From: Streptomyces sp. BA2
Lineage (GTDB): Bacteria; Actinomycetota; Actinomycetes; Streptomycetales; Streptomycetaceae
Reading direction: 5' to 3'
Length of the DNA stretch: 64,000 bases
Assembly: GCF_009769735.1 (NCBI RefSeq)
Contig: NZ_WSRO01000002.1
Span: 2,492,001-2,556,000 of the forward strand
Shown: positions 37,100 to 45,826 of the stretch, in pieces
Layout: each line of letters opens with the position of its first letter
Position numbering within the stretch: position 1 is the first letter of the stretch
Program-made: the position numbers and the translations under genes
The notes under the pieces: model-generated
Seen by the model: only the letters and a program-made list of their open reading frames with translations
The model's database searches: none
What the model was told of the DNA's origin: nothing

Positions 37100-38629
37100 T
37101 CAGTGTTCCAGGCGCCCGTCGTAGCGCCGCGGCAGCCCCAGCGGGTTGTCGTCCCGCAGCTCGGGCGGCAGCAGTGCGGCAGGCGTGTTCTGGTACGCGA
37201 CAGGGCGCAGCCAGCGCTCGATCGCCGTACCGCCCACGGAGGTTGAGGTGGACGTCGTCGCGGGGTACGGCCCGCCGTGGTGCTGCGCGGGCGCCACCGC
37301 GACCCCGGTCGGCCAGCCGTTGACCAGCACGCGCCCGGCCAGCGGCGTCAGTTCGGCGAGCAGCGCGGCCCCACGCCCCTCGCCCGCGGCCTCCTCGGCG
37401 GACAGCTGCACCGTGGCCGTGAGGTTGCCGGAGAGCCGGGCGAGGGCGGCGGTGATCTCCGCGTCGTCCTCGTAGCGCGCGACGACCGTCACCGGGCCGA
37501 AGCACTCCTCCAGGAGCAGATCGTGCTCGCCCTCGGCGGCGAGCTTCGCCGCGGGGACCGTCAGGAAGCCCGCGCTCACCGTGTGCTCGCTGCCCGCGCC
37601 CGGCGTCACCGGCGCGTCCACGTCCGGCAGTTCGCCGCGCTCGCGCACGCCCGCCACGAAGTTGTCCCGCATCCGGTGGTCGAGGAGCACCCCGGCCTCG
37701 GTGTCACTGACGGCCTCCGTCAGGGACTTCAGGAGCCGGTCGCCGCCCGCGCCCGCCGGCGCGAAGACCAGGCCGGGCTTGACGCAGAACTGGCCCACGC
37801 CGAGCGTCATCGAGCCCGCGAGGCCCGCTCCGATCTCCTCCGCGCGCTCGACCGCGGCGGCCTCGGTCACGACGACCGGGTTGAGGGAGCCGAGCTCACC
37901 GTGGAAGGGGATCGGCACGGGGCGCGCCGCCGCCGCGTCGAAGAGGGCGCGGCCGCCGCGGATCGAGCCCGTGAAGCCCGCGCCGGACACGAGCGGGTGC
38001 TTGACGAGCTCGACTCCCGCGTCGAAGCCGTGCACGAGGCCGACGACGCCCTCGGGGATGTCGTGCCTGGCCGCGGCCCGCCGCAGCGTCGCGGCCACCA
38101 GCTCGGAGGTGGCCGGGTGGTCCGGGTGCGCCTTGACGACCACGGGGCAGCCCGCGGCGAGCGCGCTCGCGGTGTCGCCGCCGGGGACGGAGAAGGCGAA
38201 GGGGAAGTTGGACGCGGAGTAGACGGCCACGACGCCCAGCGGGATCTTGTAGCGCCGCAGGTCCGGGATGGGCGGCGTAGCGCTGCTGTCGGGGTGGTCG
38301 ATGACGACGCCGAGGAACCCGCCCTCGTCGACGACATCGGCGAAGGCCCGCAACTGGAAGCAGGTGCGGGCGAGTTCACCGGTGAGCCGGACGGGACCGA
38401 GCGCGGTCTCCGCGTCCGCGGCCTCCACCAGGTGGTCCTTGGCCGCGTCGAGCAGTTCGGCCGCGGAGCGCAGGAAGGCGGCGCGTACGGTGCGGTCGGC
38501 GAGGGCGTCCTGGGCGGCGAGGGCGGCGCGTACCGTCTCGTCCACCTCTTGGGCTGTGGCCTCGACCGCAACCTGTTCGCGCTGCTTCCCGGTTCGGGGG
38601 TCGACACTCCAGACTGGTGTTGCTGCCAC
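37100..38629 (-). CDS. Aldehyde dehydrogenase, 2,5-dioxovalerate (alpha-ketoglutarate semialdehyde) type
   Basis: A 509-residue NAD(P)-dependent aldehyde dehydrogenase. GVVAVYSASNFPFAFSVPGG is the catalytic-Asn region, VSGAGFTGSIRGGRALFDAA the cofactor loop, FHGELGSLNPVVV the catalytic Glu region and LGVGQFCVKPGLVF has the nucleophilic Cys. This arrangement (GQFC, HGELGS) is typical of the ketoglutarate-semialdehyde branch, the last step of oxidative uronate, aldarate or pentose routes. GTG at 38629 follows GGAGGAG by 6 bases; the longer frame is a shadow of the promoter. It is divergent from an IclR regulator and followed by DUF1349. Confidence 0.9.
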   Translation of the reverse strand: MAATPVWSVDPRTGKQREQVAVEATAQEVDETVRAALAAQDALADRTVRAAFLRSAAELLDAAKDHLVEAADAETALGPVRLTGELARTCFQLRAFADVVDEGGFLGVVIDHPDSSATPPIPDLRRYKIPLGVVAVYSASNFPFAFSVPGGDTASALAAGCPVVVKAHPDHPATSELVAATLRRAAARHDIPEGVVGLVHGFDAGVELVKHPLVSGAGFTGSIRGGRALFDAAAARPVPIPFHGELGSLNPVVVTEAAAVERAEEIGAGLAGSMTLGVGQFCVKPGLVFAPAGAGGDRLLKSLTEAVSDTEAGVLLDHRMRDNFVAGVRERGELPDVDAPVTPGAGSEHTVSAGFLTVPAAKLAAEGEHDLLLEECFGPVTVVARYEDDAEITAALARLSGNLTATVQLSAEEAAGEGRGAALLAELTPLAGRVLVNGWPTGVAVAPAQHHGGPYPATTSTSTSVGGTAIERWLRPVAYQNTPAALLPPELRDDNPLGLPRRYDGRLEH

Positions 38630-38680
38630 CGCGGGCTCCTCCAGAGGTGATGCCTCAGATGTGCTGCCACCCACCTGGGC

Positions 38681-38734
38681 TGTTCGATATGCTGAACACT
38701 GTCTCCGATGATGAATAGCGGAGGCTTCGGAGAC
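38681..38734. promoter_or_regulatory. Inverted repeats between aldehyde dehydrogenase and IclR genes
   Basis: Two candidate operators: TGTTC-N8-GAACA (38681-38698) and GTCTCCG-N20-CGGAGAC (38701-38734). Both lie in the only shared upstream space of the divergent genes. The IclR protein is the obvious ligand. Confidence 0.55.
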
Positions 38735-38765
38735 TATTTCTCGTCGAACTAAGGGGTCAAGGGCG

Positions 38766-39536
38766 ATGTCGGCTGGCGAGACTGGCGGGGCACAGGTCAA
38801 GTCCGCTGTGCGGACGGTGGAGTTGCTCGAATATTTCGCGGGACGTCCCGGAATGCACTCTTTGGCCGCCGTCCAGGAAGCCGTCGGGTATCCCAAGTCC
38901 AGCCTCTACATGCTCCTTCGTACGCTGGTGGAGCTGGGCTGGGTCGAGACGGACGCGACGGGCACGCGGTACGGGATCGGGGTGCGGGCCCTGCTGGTCG
39001 GCACCTCGTACATCGACGGTGACGAGGTGGTGGCGGCGGCGCGGCCGACGCTCGACCGCCTCTCGGACGACACCACGGAGACGATCCACCTGGCGCGCCT
39101 CGACGGCACGAACGTCGTCTACCTGGCCACGCGCCAGTCGCAGCACTACCTGCGGCCCTTCACTCGGGTGGGCCGCCGCCTTCCCGCCCACTCGACGTCC
39201 CTGGGCAAGGCGCTGCTCGCCACCCACACCGACGAGCAGGTCCGCAAGATGCTTCCGGAGACGCTGCCCGCGCTGACCGAGCACACGATCACCGACCGCG
39301 AGAAGCTGATCGAGGAGCTGCGCACGGTCCGCGAGCAGGGCTTCGCCGTGGACCGCGAGGAGAACACGCTCGGCCTGCGCTGCTTCGGCGTCGCGATCCC
39401 GTACCGCACGCCGGCGCGGGACGCGATCAGCTGCTCCGTACCGGTGGCACGGCTGACGCCCGCGCACGAACAGATGGTGAAGGACGCGTTGTTCGACGCG
39501 CGGGACCGACTGACACTGGCAACTCGTAGGCTCTGA
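38766..39536 (+). CDS. IclR family transcriptional regulator
   Basis: A 256-residue regulator. The N-terminal winged helix is VKSAVRTVELLEYFAGRPGM, then VQEAVGYPKSSLYMLLRTLV; the C-terminal effector domain contains LPAHSTSLGKALLATHTDEQ, the classic IclR signature (AHATALGKALLA-like), and GLRCFGVAIPYRT. It is divergent from the ketoglutarate-semialdehyde-type dehydrogenase, a common partner in uronate/aldarate utilisation. Effector probably a sugar acid. A GNAT gene follows after 2 bases. Confidence 0.93.
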   Translation: MSAGETGGAQVKSAVRTVELLEYFAGRPGMHSLAAVQEAVGYPKSSLYMLLRTLVELGWVETDATGTRYGIGVRALLVGTSYIDGDEVVAAARPTLDRLSDDTTETIHLARLDGTNVVYLATRQSQHYLRPFTRVGRRLPAHSTSLGKALLATHTDEQVRKMLPETLPALTEHTITDREKLIEELRTVREQGFAVDREENTLGLRCFGVAIPYRTPARDAISCSVPVARLTPAHEQMVKDALFDARDRLTLATRRL

Positions 39537-39538
39537 CC

Positions 39539-40021
39539 ATGGTCAGTATGGATGTCACTCTGCGCCCGGTCCACGACAGCGATCTCCCGGTCTTCTACCG
39601 GCAGATGAACGATCCCGAGTCGAACCACGTCGCCGCGTTCACCTCGCCGAAGACGGCGGACTGGACGCTCTTTGAAGCCCACTGGAAGGGGCTTCGGGAG
39701 TCGGCCGACGTCGTCGCGCGCACGGTCCTCGCGGACAGTGACGTGGTGGGGAGCGCGGCGGTGTACGGAGAGCCCGGCGAGCGGGAGGTCACGTACTGGA
39801 TCGACCGCTACTACTGGGGCCGGGGCCTCGCCACGGCCGCCTTGCGTGCGCTCCTTGCGGAGGTGCCGGAGCGTCCGCTGTACGCGCGGGCGGCGGCGGA
39901 CAATGCGGGGTCCCTGCGGGTGCTTGAGAAGTGCGGCTTCCGGGTCACGGCCCGGGCCAGTGGGTTCGCGCATGCGCGGGGGGCGGAGATCGCCGAGGAC
40001 GTGCTTGTGCTGGAGGGCTGA
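39539..40021 (+). CDS. GNAT family N-acetyltransferase (RimJ/RimL-like)
   Basis: A 160-residue acetyltransferase. MDVTLRPVHDSDLPVFYRQM opens the domain, EVTYWIDRYYWGRGLATAAL is the acetyl-CoA loop, and ARAAADNAGSLRVLEKCGFR is motif B. ATG at 39539 or 39548 may be used; the gene begins 2 bases after the IclR stop and is probably co-transcribed with it. Acceptor unknown. Confidence 0.9.
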   Translation: MVSMDVTLRPVHDSDLPVFYRQMNDPESNHVAAFTSPKTADWTLFEAHWKGLRESADVVARTVLADSDVVGSAAVYGEPGEREVTYWIDRYYWGRGLATAALRALLAEVPERPLYARAAADNAGSLRVLEKCGFRVTARASGFAHARGAEIAEDVLVLEG

Positions 40022-40190
40022 ATTGCTCTGGCGCGGGGGCCTTGCTTGCCGTCATCACCGGCTCCGCCGAGTTCGTCCTCAATCGCCGGACGGGCTGAAT
40101 TTCAGCCCGTCCGGCGATTGAGGACATCTTGTCGGGGGTCCAGGGGGCGGAGCCCCATGGTTTCGGGAAGGGGCGGGGGTGGGGGAAAGA
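40022..40190. repeat. Intergenic palindromic repeat, copy C, with a 51-base perfect palindrome
   Basis: The core 40075-40125 is a perfect inverted repeat: 25-base arms (GTCCTCAATCGCCGGACGGG... and complement) around a single T. The left flank CTGGCGCGGGGGCCTTG matches copies A and B; the right flank ends GTTTCGGGAAGGGGCGGGGG, the right-hand terminal sequence of the family. It follows the GNAT gene and may end its transcription. Confidence 0.9.
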
Positions 40191-40273
40191 ACAAACCCCC
40201 TCCCCCGCACGGCGGACCCAGATCATCGTCACGCAGGACGCCCCCCGGGCCTCGCCCCGGGAGCGTAGGGACC

Positions 40274-41263
40274 ATGAGCCCGACCCGCCGCACCCTCCGC
40301 ACCATCGCCATCCTCGCCGCCCTCCCCTACCTCACCCTCAAGATCGCCTGGATCGCAGGAAGCCACATCGGCATCCCCGAGGGCAGCAGCCTCCTCGAGC
40401 ACCGCACCACCATGATCTTCGCCAACACCCTCACCCTGCTGATGGACGCGAGCGTCATCCTCCTCGCCCTCCTCCTGACCCGCCCCTGGGGCCTGCGCAC
40501 CCCCGCCTGGCTGCTCGCGTTCCCCATGTGGGCCGCCACCGGTCTCCTCACGCCGATCATGGCCGGCTTCCCCCTCCAGCTCCTGGTCAAGGCACTCGGC
40601 GGCAGCGTCTACCGCCCCTCTGCGGACAGCGGCGGCAACCGCGCTTTTCTCGACGAGTGGGTCTTCGGCGTCGTCTACGGCGGCTTCATCCTCCAAGGCC
40701 TCACCCTCGGCGCCCTGTTCGTCCTCTACACACGGGATCGCTGGGGCCATGTGTGGCGGGGCCGTGTCCAGGATCTCCCCCGCACCGTCCCGAACGGCAC
40801 CCGCCGCCTCGCCCTCGCCGCCGCGCTTCTCGCCCTCGCCCCCGCCACCCTCAACATCCTCTGGGCCACCGGCTCCACCTTCGCCCTCAACGAGGCGCGG
40901 ATCGACGAGCGTACGACCGACTTCTACGTCCTGGAGGGTCTCGACCTCCTCTACCTCTGCGCCGCCGTGAACGGCGGCCTCCTCCTCGCGTTCCGACAAG
41001 GGTCCGCACTGACCGTCAAGCTGCCCGTCAAGGTGCCGCTCGCCCTCGCCTGGCTCGGCTCGGGCGCGGTCGCCTGCTGGGGCGGCTGGCTGCTGTTCGC
41101 CTCGCTCGGCGGCGTCGACGACATCGCCGAGCAGCCGACGACGCCCATGATCCTGACTTACGCTGTGCGGGTGATCATCGGGACCCTTGTGGTCATTCTC
41201 GGCGTGCGGTTCTTCAAGGAGCGGGCGGGCGCGGCCACTTCGGAACCGCGGGTCTCCGCGTGA
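40274..41263 (+). CDS. Polytopic membrane protein of a two-component operon
   Basis: A 329-residue protein with about eight hydrophobic segments (for example residues 7-28, 45-67, 72-95, 125-150, 174-195, 217-238, 252-275, 291-313). ATG at 40274 follows GTAGGG. No catalytic motif or named family recognised. Its last base triplet overlaps the GTG of the histidine kinase gene, and kinase and regulator are themselves overlapping, so the three form one operon. It may be the sensor partner or the target system. Tail RVSA. Confidence 0.8.
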   Translation: MSPTRRTLRTIAILAALPYLTLKIAWIAGSHIGIPEGSSLLEHRTTMIFANTLTLLMDASVILLALLLTRPWGLRTPAWLLAFPMWAATGLLTPIMAGFPLQLLVKALGGSVYRPSADSGGNRAFLDEWVFGVVYGGFILQGLTLGALFVLYTRDRWGHVWRGRVQDLPRTVPNGTRRLALAAALLALAPATLNILWATGSTFALNEARIDERTTDFYVLEGLDLLYLCAAVNGGLLLAFRQGSALTVKLPVKVPLALAWLGSGAVACWGGWLLFASLGGVDDIAEQPTTPMILTYAVRVIIGTLVVILGVRFFKERAGAATSEPRVSA

Positions 41264-42549
41264 AGGCTTCCACGGCAGCCCTGACGGCTCTGTCGGTCCT
41301 GTTCGGGCGGCGGGCGCGGCGTCGGTGGATCCATCTGATCCTCGGCGGCGCCCTCGCCATGCCGTACGTCTTCGTGGGCTCGGTCATCGTCGGGCCGCTG
41401 CTCGGCGACGACATCCTCCTCGGCTCGCTGACCGCTCAACTCGGCGCGTTCGTCGTGGGGTTGCCGCTCGCCGCGATCACCGCGCTGTTCCCGCTCACGC
41501 GGCCCATGTCGGTGGCCGCCGTGCGCGCGCTGTGCGACGTGCCGGGTGACGCGCTCGCCGACGGGCCCGCGCGGTCCCGGCAGGCGCGCGGACGCACCGT
41601 CGGGTGGTTCACACTGCACCTCGGGTTCGGCGGGATCATCAGCGGAATGTCCCTCGCGCTACCGCCGTTCGCCGCGGTGCTTGTCGCGGTGCCGTTCGCG
41701 GCGGTGCTGTGGGACAGCCGGATGGGCATGCCCGAAGTCTTCGGCGAGGGCTGGATGCTGGCGCTCTCCCCGGTCATCGGGATCCTCTCCCTCGTCGCGC
41801 TCGCGGGGTGCGCGGCGGCGGCCGGCGGCCTGCTCGCGCGCTGGGCGCCCGAACTCCTCGGGCCGTCGCCCGCCGACCGGCTCGCGGCGGCCGAGCAGCG
41901 CGCCGCGGACCTCGCCGTACGCAACCGCCTCGCGCGGGAGCTGCACGACTCGGTGGGCCACGCGTTGAGCGCGGTCACCCTCCAGGCGAGCGCCGCCCGC
42001 AGGGTCCTCGACCACGACCCGGAGTTCGTCCGCGATGCCCTTGCCGCCATCGAGGAGACGACCCGGCGCACGGTGGGCGAACTCGACGCGGTCCTCGGGG
42101 TGTTGCGGGAGGGCGGCGGCGACCAGGCAGGTCCGACCGCTCCCGCCCCCACCCTCGCCGCCGACCTCGACGGGCTCCTCAAGCGCACCCGCGCGGGCGG
42201 CCTGCGGGTGCGGGCCACGGTCGAGCTCGGCCCCGAGGGCCCGGACGCCCTGCCCCCGATGGTGTCCCGCGAGGCCTACCGCATCGTCCAGGAGAGCCTG
42301 AGCAACGCGCTGCGGCACGCGGGCCCCGACGCCCCGGTGACCCTGAGGATCGCCGTGGACGACATCGACCTGGAGATCATCGCGGAGAACCCGCTGCCCG
42401 ACGGCGCCCCCGCGTCCCGCCCCGGCGGCGGCCACGGCCTGCGCGGCATCACCGACCGGGCCAGGCTCCTCGGCGGCACCGTGCGGGCAGGCCCCGCCGA
42501 CGGGGTGTGGCGCGTGGACGTACGACTCCCCCTGAAGGGGCCCGCATGA
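41260..42549 (+). CDS. Sensor histidine kinase (NarL-partner, HisKA_3 type)
   Basis: A 429-residue membrane kinase. GTG at 41260 overlaps the preceding stop; the longer upstream frame is the shadow of the membrane gene. Four hydrophobic segments occupy residues 25-195. The dimerisation/phosphoacceptor region is NRLARELHDSVGHALSAVTL with His229, and the ATPase domain has VSREAYRIVQESLSNALRHA (N box) and GGGHGLRGITDRARLLGGTV (G box). No periplasmic sensor domain is apparent; sensing may be within the membrane or by the partner protein. It overlaps the response regulator by ATGA. Confidence 0.93.
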   Translation: MKASTAALTALSVLFGRRARRRWIHLILGGALAMPYVFVGSVIVGPLLGDDILLGSLTAQLGAFVVGLPLAAITALFPLTRPMSVAAVRALCDVPGDALADGPARSRQARGRTVGWFTLHLGFGGIISGMSLALPPFAAVLVAVPFAAVLWDSRMGMPEVFGEGWMLALSPVIGILSLVALAGCAAAAGGLLARWAPELLGPSPADRLAAAEQRAADLAVRNRLARELHDSVGHALSAVTLQASAARRVLDHDPEFVRDALAAIEETTRRTVGELDAVLGVLREGGGDQAGPTAPAPTLAADLDGLLKRTRAGGLRVRATVELGPEGPDALPPMVSREAYRIVQESLSNALRHAGPDAPVTLRIAVDDIDLEIIAENPLPDGAPASRPGGGHGLRGITDRARLLGGTVRAGPADGVWRVDVRLPLKGPA

Positions 42550-43250
42550 CGACCGACCTCCCGAAGGGACCCCCCGCACACATGACCGGGACAGCCGAGG
42601 CCCCCGTCCGCATCGTGCTCGCCGACGACGAGCGCATGGTGCGCACCGCCCTGCGCGTGATCCTCTCCGCCGAGCCCGACCTGGAGGTCGTCGGCGAGGC
42701 GGCGAGCGGCGCGGAGGCGGTGTCCGTCGTGCGCGAGACGAAGCCGGACGTGGTGCTCATGGACGTACGCATGCCGGAGATCGACGGCATCCGGGCCACG
42801 GAGCAGATCCTGCGGACGCAGGCCGACCCGCCGCGCATCGTGGTCGTGACGACCTTCGAGAACGACTCCTACGTGTACGAGGCGCTGCGCGCCGGGGCCT
42901 CCGGGTTCCTGCTCAAGCGGGCCGACGCGGACTCGCTCGTGCAGGCGGTGCGGCTCGTGGCGCGGAGCGACTCGCTGCTCTTCCCCGCGGCGGTGCGCGC
43001 CCTGGCCGCCGAGCACGCGCGCGCGAAGCCCGCCCCGCCGGCCTGGGTGGCGAGGCTGACGGGGCGCGAGAGCGAGGTGCTGCGGCTGATGGCGGCGGGC
43101 CTGACCAACGCGGAGATCGCGGGCCGGATGGGCGTGGGCCCGGCGACGGTGAAGACGCACGTGGCCGGGGTGCTCGCCAAGACGGGGGCGCGGGACCGCA
43201 CGCAGGCGGTGATCGCGGCGTACGAGGCGGGCTTCATGAACACCGACTGA
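42546..43250 (+). CDS. LuxR/NarL-type response regulator
   Basis: A 234-residue regulator. Receiver domain VRIVLADDERMVRTALRVIL with the acidic pair, phosphoacceptor Asp73 in VVLMDVRMPEIDG, and the switch/Lys region FLLKRADADSLVQAV. The C-terminal HTH is LTGRESEVLRLMAAGLTNAE IAGRMGVGPATVKTHV-type. Starts inside the kinase stop. A second in-frame ATG (42582) starts closer to the domain. It likely controls its own operon or an efflux gene elsewhere. Confidence 0.95.
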   Translation: MTTDLPKGPPAHMTGTAEAPVRIVLADDERMVRTALRVILSAEPDLEVVGEAASGAEAVSVVRETKPDVVLMDVRMPEIDGIRATEQILRTQADPPRIVVVTTFENDSYVYEALRAGASGFLLKRADADSLVQAVRLVARSDSLLFPAAVRALAAEHARAKPAPPAWVARLTGRESEVLRLMAAGLTNAEIAGRMGVGPATVKTHVAGVLAKTGARDRTQAVIAAYEAGFMNTD

Positions 43251-43353
43251 CCCCACGGTCGCGGCGTCTGTGCAGTCGCTCGCAGTATGAGGAATCTCTA
43301 AGAAACCCGGCAGAACGGAACGAATACCTCCGCACCGCTCGTCCTTTTACGGG

Positions 43354-44802
43354 ATGAACAAGACGATCAGGCAAGCCTCGGTCTTCACGCTGCTGCTCGT
43401 GGTCGCCCTCCTGGTGCGGGCGACGTGGGTGCAGTTCTACGACTCGAAGGCTCTCGCGGACGACAAGCTGAACCGGCGCAACGCGATCGAGCAGTACGCG
43501 AACCCGCTGGGCGACATCATCGTGGGCGGTGACGCCGTCACCGGCTCCGAGCGGACGAAGGGCGGCGACCTCAAGTACAAGCGCACCTACAAGGACGGCG
43601 ACCTGTACTCGTCCGTCACGGGCTACAGCTCGCAGGTGTACGGAGCCACGCAGCTGGAGGGCATCTACAAGGACGTCCTCGACGGCACCGACAACCGGCT
43701 GAAGAACCCGCTGGACACGGTCACCAACAAGCGAGCCGATCCGGGTGACGTGATCACGACGATCGACCCGGCGGTGCAGAAGGCCGCGTACAAGTCGCTC
43801 GGCGACAAGAAGGGCGCGGCGGTCGCCGTCGACCCGAAGACGGGCAAGATCCTCGGCATGGTGTCGACTCCTTCGTACGACCCCTCCGACATCAGCGGTT
43901 CCACGGACTCCAAGGAGTGGCAGGCGCTCCTGAAGGACAAGGAGAAGCCGATGGTCAACCGCGCGCTGCGGCAGCCGCTGCCGCCGGGTTCGACGTTCAA
44001 GCTGGTCGTCGCGGCGGCGGCCCTGGAGGACGGGCTCTACGGCTCGGCGGACACCAGGACCGACAGCCCGAACCCGTACACGCTGCCCGGCACGAGGACG
44101 GTCCTGAAGAACGAGAGCGCGAGCGCTCCCTGCGAGGACGCCTCGATCCGTACGGCGCTGCAGTACTCGTGCAACAACGTCTTCGCGAAGCTGGCCGTCG
44201 ACCTGGGCCAGGACAAGGTCAAGGCGATGGCCGAGAAGATGGGCTTCAACACGGAGAAGCTGGACGTGCCGGTGCGGGCGTCCGAGAGCGTGTACCCGTC
44301 GGACATGGACAAGGCCCAGACGGCGCTGACCGGCATCGGCCAGTTCGACGTGACGGCGACGCCGTTGCAGATGTCGATGGTCACCGGGGCGATCGCCAAC
44401 GGCGGTGAACTGGTCTCGCCGCACATGGTGTCCCAGATCACCGACTCGAACGGCGATGCGCTCGAATCGTTCGACGACGCGGACTCCGAGCGTGTGATGA
44501 GCGAGGACACGGCGAGCCAGCTGCAGTCGGCGATGGAGACGGTCGTCGAGAAGGGCACGGGCACGAACGCGCAGATCAGCGGCGCGGACGTGGGCGGAAA
44601 GACGGGCACGGCCCAGCACGGCGAGAACAACAGCAAGACGCCGTACGCCTGGTTCACCTCGTACGCCAAGGGCAGCGACGGCAAGGAGGTCGCGGTGGCG
44701 GTCATCGTCGAGTCCTCGGACGCGGCGAGGTCGGAGGTGAGCGGCAACGGCCTGGCGGCGCCGATCGCGAAGGCGATGATGTCAGCGGCGCTCACGTCGT
44801 GA
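43354..44802 (+). CDS. Penicillin-binding protein 2 / PbpA-like transpeptidase
   Basis: A 482-residue class B penicillin-binding protein. An N-terminal signal anchor (VFTLLLVVALLVRATWVQFY) is followed by the dimerisation domain, then the transpeptidase: S-x-x-K in PPGSTFKL (Ser213), SCN at 272-274, and KTG in GGKTGTAQ (Lys416). It cross-links peptidoglycan outside the membrane. In Streptomyces, PbpA proteins normally lie beside an FtsW/RodA gene; here it stands alone, so this may be one of the extra copies. No strong binding site is seen before ATG. Confidence 0.93.
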   Translation: MNKTIRQASVFTLLLVVALLVRATWVQFYDSKALADDKLNRRNAIEQYANPLGDIIVGGDAVTGSERTKGGDLKYKRTYKDGDLYSSVTGYSSQVYGATQLEGIYKDVLDGTDNRLKNPLDTVTNKRADPGDVITTIDPAVQKAAYKSLGDKKGAAVAVDPKTGKILGMVSTPSYDPSDISGSTDSKEWQALLKDKEKPMVNRALRQPLPPGSTFKLVVAAAALEDGLYGSADTRTDSPNPYTLPGTRTVLKNESASAPCEDASIRTALQYSCNNVFAKLAVDLGQDKVKAMAEKMGFNTEKLDVPVRASESVYPSDMDKAQTALTGIGQFDVTATPLQMSMVTGAIANGGELVSPHMVSQITDSNGDALESFDDADSERVMSEDTASQLQSAMETVVEKGTGTNAQISGADVGGKTGTAQHGENNSKTPYAWFTSYAKGSDGKEVAVAVIVESSDAARSEVSGNGLAAPIAKAMMSAALTS

Positions 44803-44818
44803 CCGCCGGTGAGCGGTC

Positions 44819-44850
44819 GCGGGGTGCCGGTGAACGGTACGGCACCCCGC
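44819..44850. terminator. Hairpin between the penicillin-binding protein and phosphatase genes
   Basis: An 11-base-pair perfect stem, GCGGGGTGCCG (44819-44829) with CGGCACCCCGC (44840-44850) and a 10-base loop, lies between convergent genes, so it may stop transcription from both sides. Confidence 0.75.
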
Positions 44851-44866
44851 GGAGCTCGGCGCTTGT

Positions 44867-45685
44867 CTAATCGACGAAGTACGTCGGGTTCGGCAGCTTG
44901 TACGTCTTGTCGGCGTACCCGCCCGCGAGGTCGGAGACCTGGTCGCCGAAGCTGCCGACGATGTTGTAACCGGTCGACTCGATGTGCTTGCGGGTGCCTT
45001 CCTTGAACTGCACGGTGCTGCACTCCCACTTGGCGGGCGTGGCGCAGTCGCTCAGGTAGGCGGGCGGGGCCGTCTTGTTCTTGGTGAAGACGTGCGTGGT
45101 GTCGAGCTGCGTGTCGTATCCGGCCCCGGCGAGGTTGGTGACGGCGCCCTCGCGCTGCGACTCGCTCAGGCCGGTCAGGAAGAAGACCTCGACGCCCTTG
45201 CTCTTGGCGTACTTGACGAGTTCGGGCATGCCGAAGACGGCGGGGCGCTCGGCCGCCTTCACGTACGCGTCCCATGTGGCGTTGTCGTACGTGTAGTTGG
45301 TGGTCTTCTCGTAGTCGAAGCTGAGCAGCGAGGTGTCGTCCACGTCGAGGACGATCGCGGGCTTCTTGCCGTGGCCGCCCCTCTTCGCACCGTGGCCGCC
45401 GCCGTGCGCGGCGGCAGCCTTCCTGATGTCCTTCTTCGCCTTCGCCTGGATGCGTGCCAGATCCTTGGCGTACGGACTGTCGGGCGAGGACCGCCAGACG
45501 CCGTCGGCGTCCTGGTACGCGCCGTAGTAGTCGTCGATCTCGCCGACGAGCAGGCCGATGTTCTGGGGTTCGGCGGTGTGCCGCGCCGCTGCGTTGTCGG
45601 CGGTGGCGGCGCCGGTGCCGTACAGCGCGGCGCCGGCGACGGTGCAGGCGGTGGCGATGCCCGCCATCCGTAGGGACTTGCGCAT
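44867..45685 (-). CDS. Secreted HAD-type acid phosphatase (class IIIB)
   Basis: A 272-residue protein. The signal peptide is MRKSLRMAGIATACTVAGAA followed by a cleavage region near ATADNA. HAD motif I is AIVLDVDDTSLLSFDYE (Asp nucleophile and general acid), motif II VFFLTGLSESQREG, and the C-terminal motif NIVGSFGDQVSDLAGG supplies the acidic motif IV. A Gly/His/Lys-rich insert (AAHGGGHGAKRGGHGKK) precedes motif I and could bind metal. It is probably exported and removes phosphate from nucleotides or other monoesters. Convergent with the penicillin-binding protein gene. Confidence 0.92.
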   Translation of the reverse strand: MRKSLRMAGIATACTVAGAALYGTGAATADNAAARHTAEPQNIGLLVGEIDDYYGAYQDADGVWRSSPDSPYAKDLARIQAKAKKDIRKAAAAHGGGHGAKRGGHGKKPAIVLDVDDTSLLSFDYEKTTNYTYDNATWDAYVKAAERPAVFGMPELVKYAKSKGVEVFFLTGLSESQREGAVTNLAGAGYDTQLDTTHVFTKNKTAPPAYLSDCATPAKWECSTVQFKEGTRKHIESTGYNIVGSFGDQVSDLAGGYADKTYKLPNPTYFVD

Positions 45686-45826
45686 GGGTTCGTTCTCTCC
45701 GGATCAGAGTCAGGGCAGGTCAATGCTTGTCTACGCGCACTGTCTACGCGCATCACACGCTGCCCCGCGAGACCCTTTACCCGATCAATACCTGATCCGG
45801 AGAAAGCCTGGGGACTACGCCCCGGA

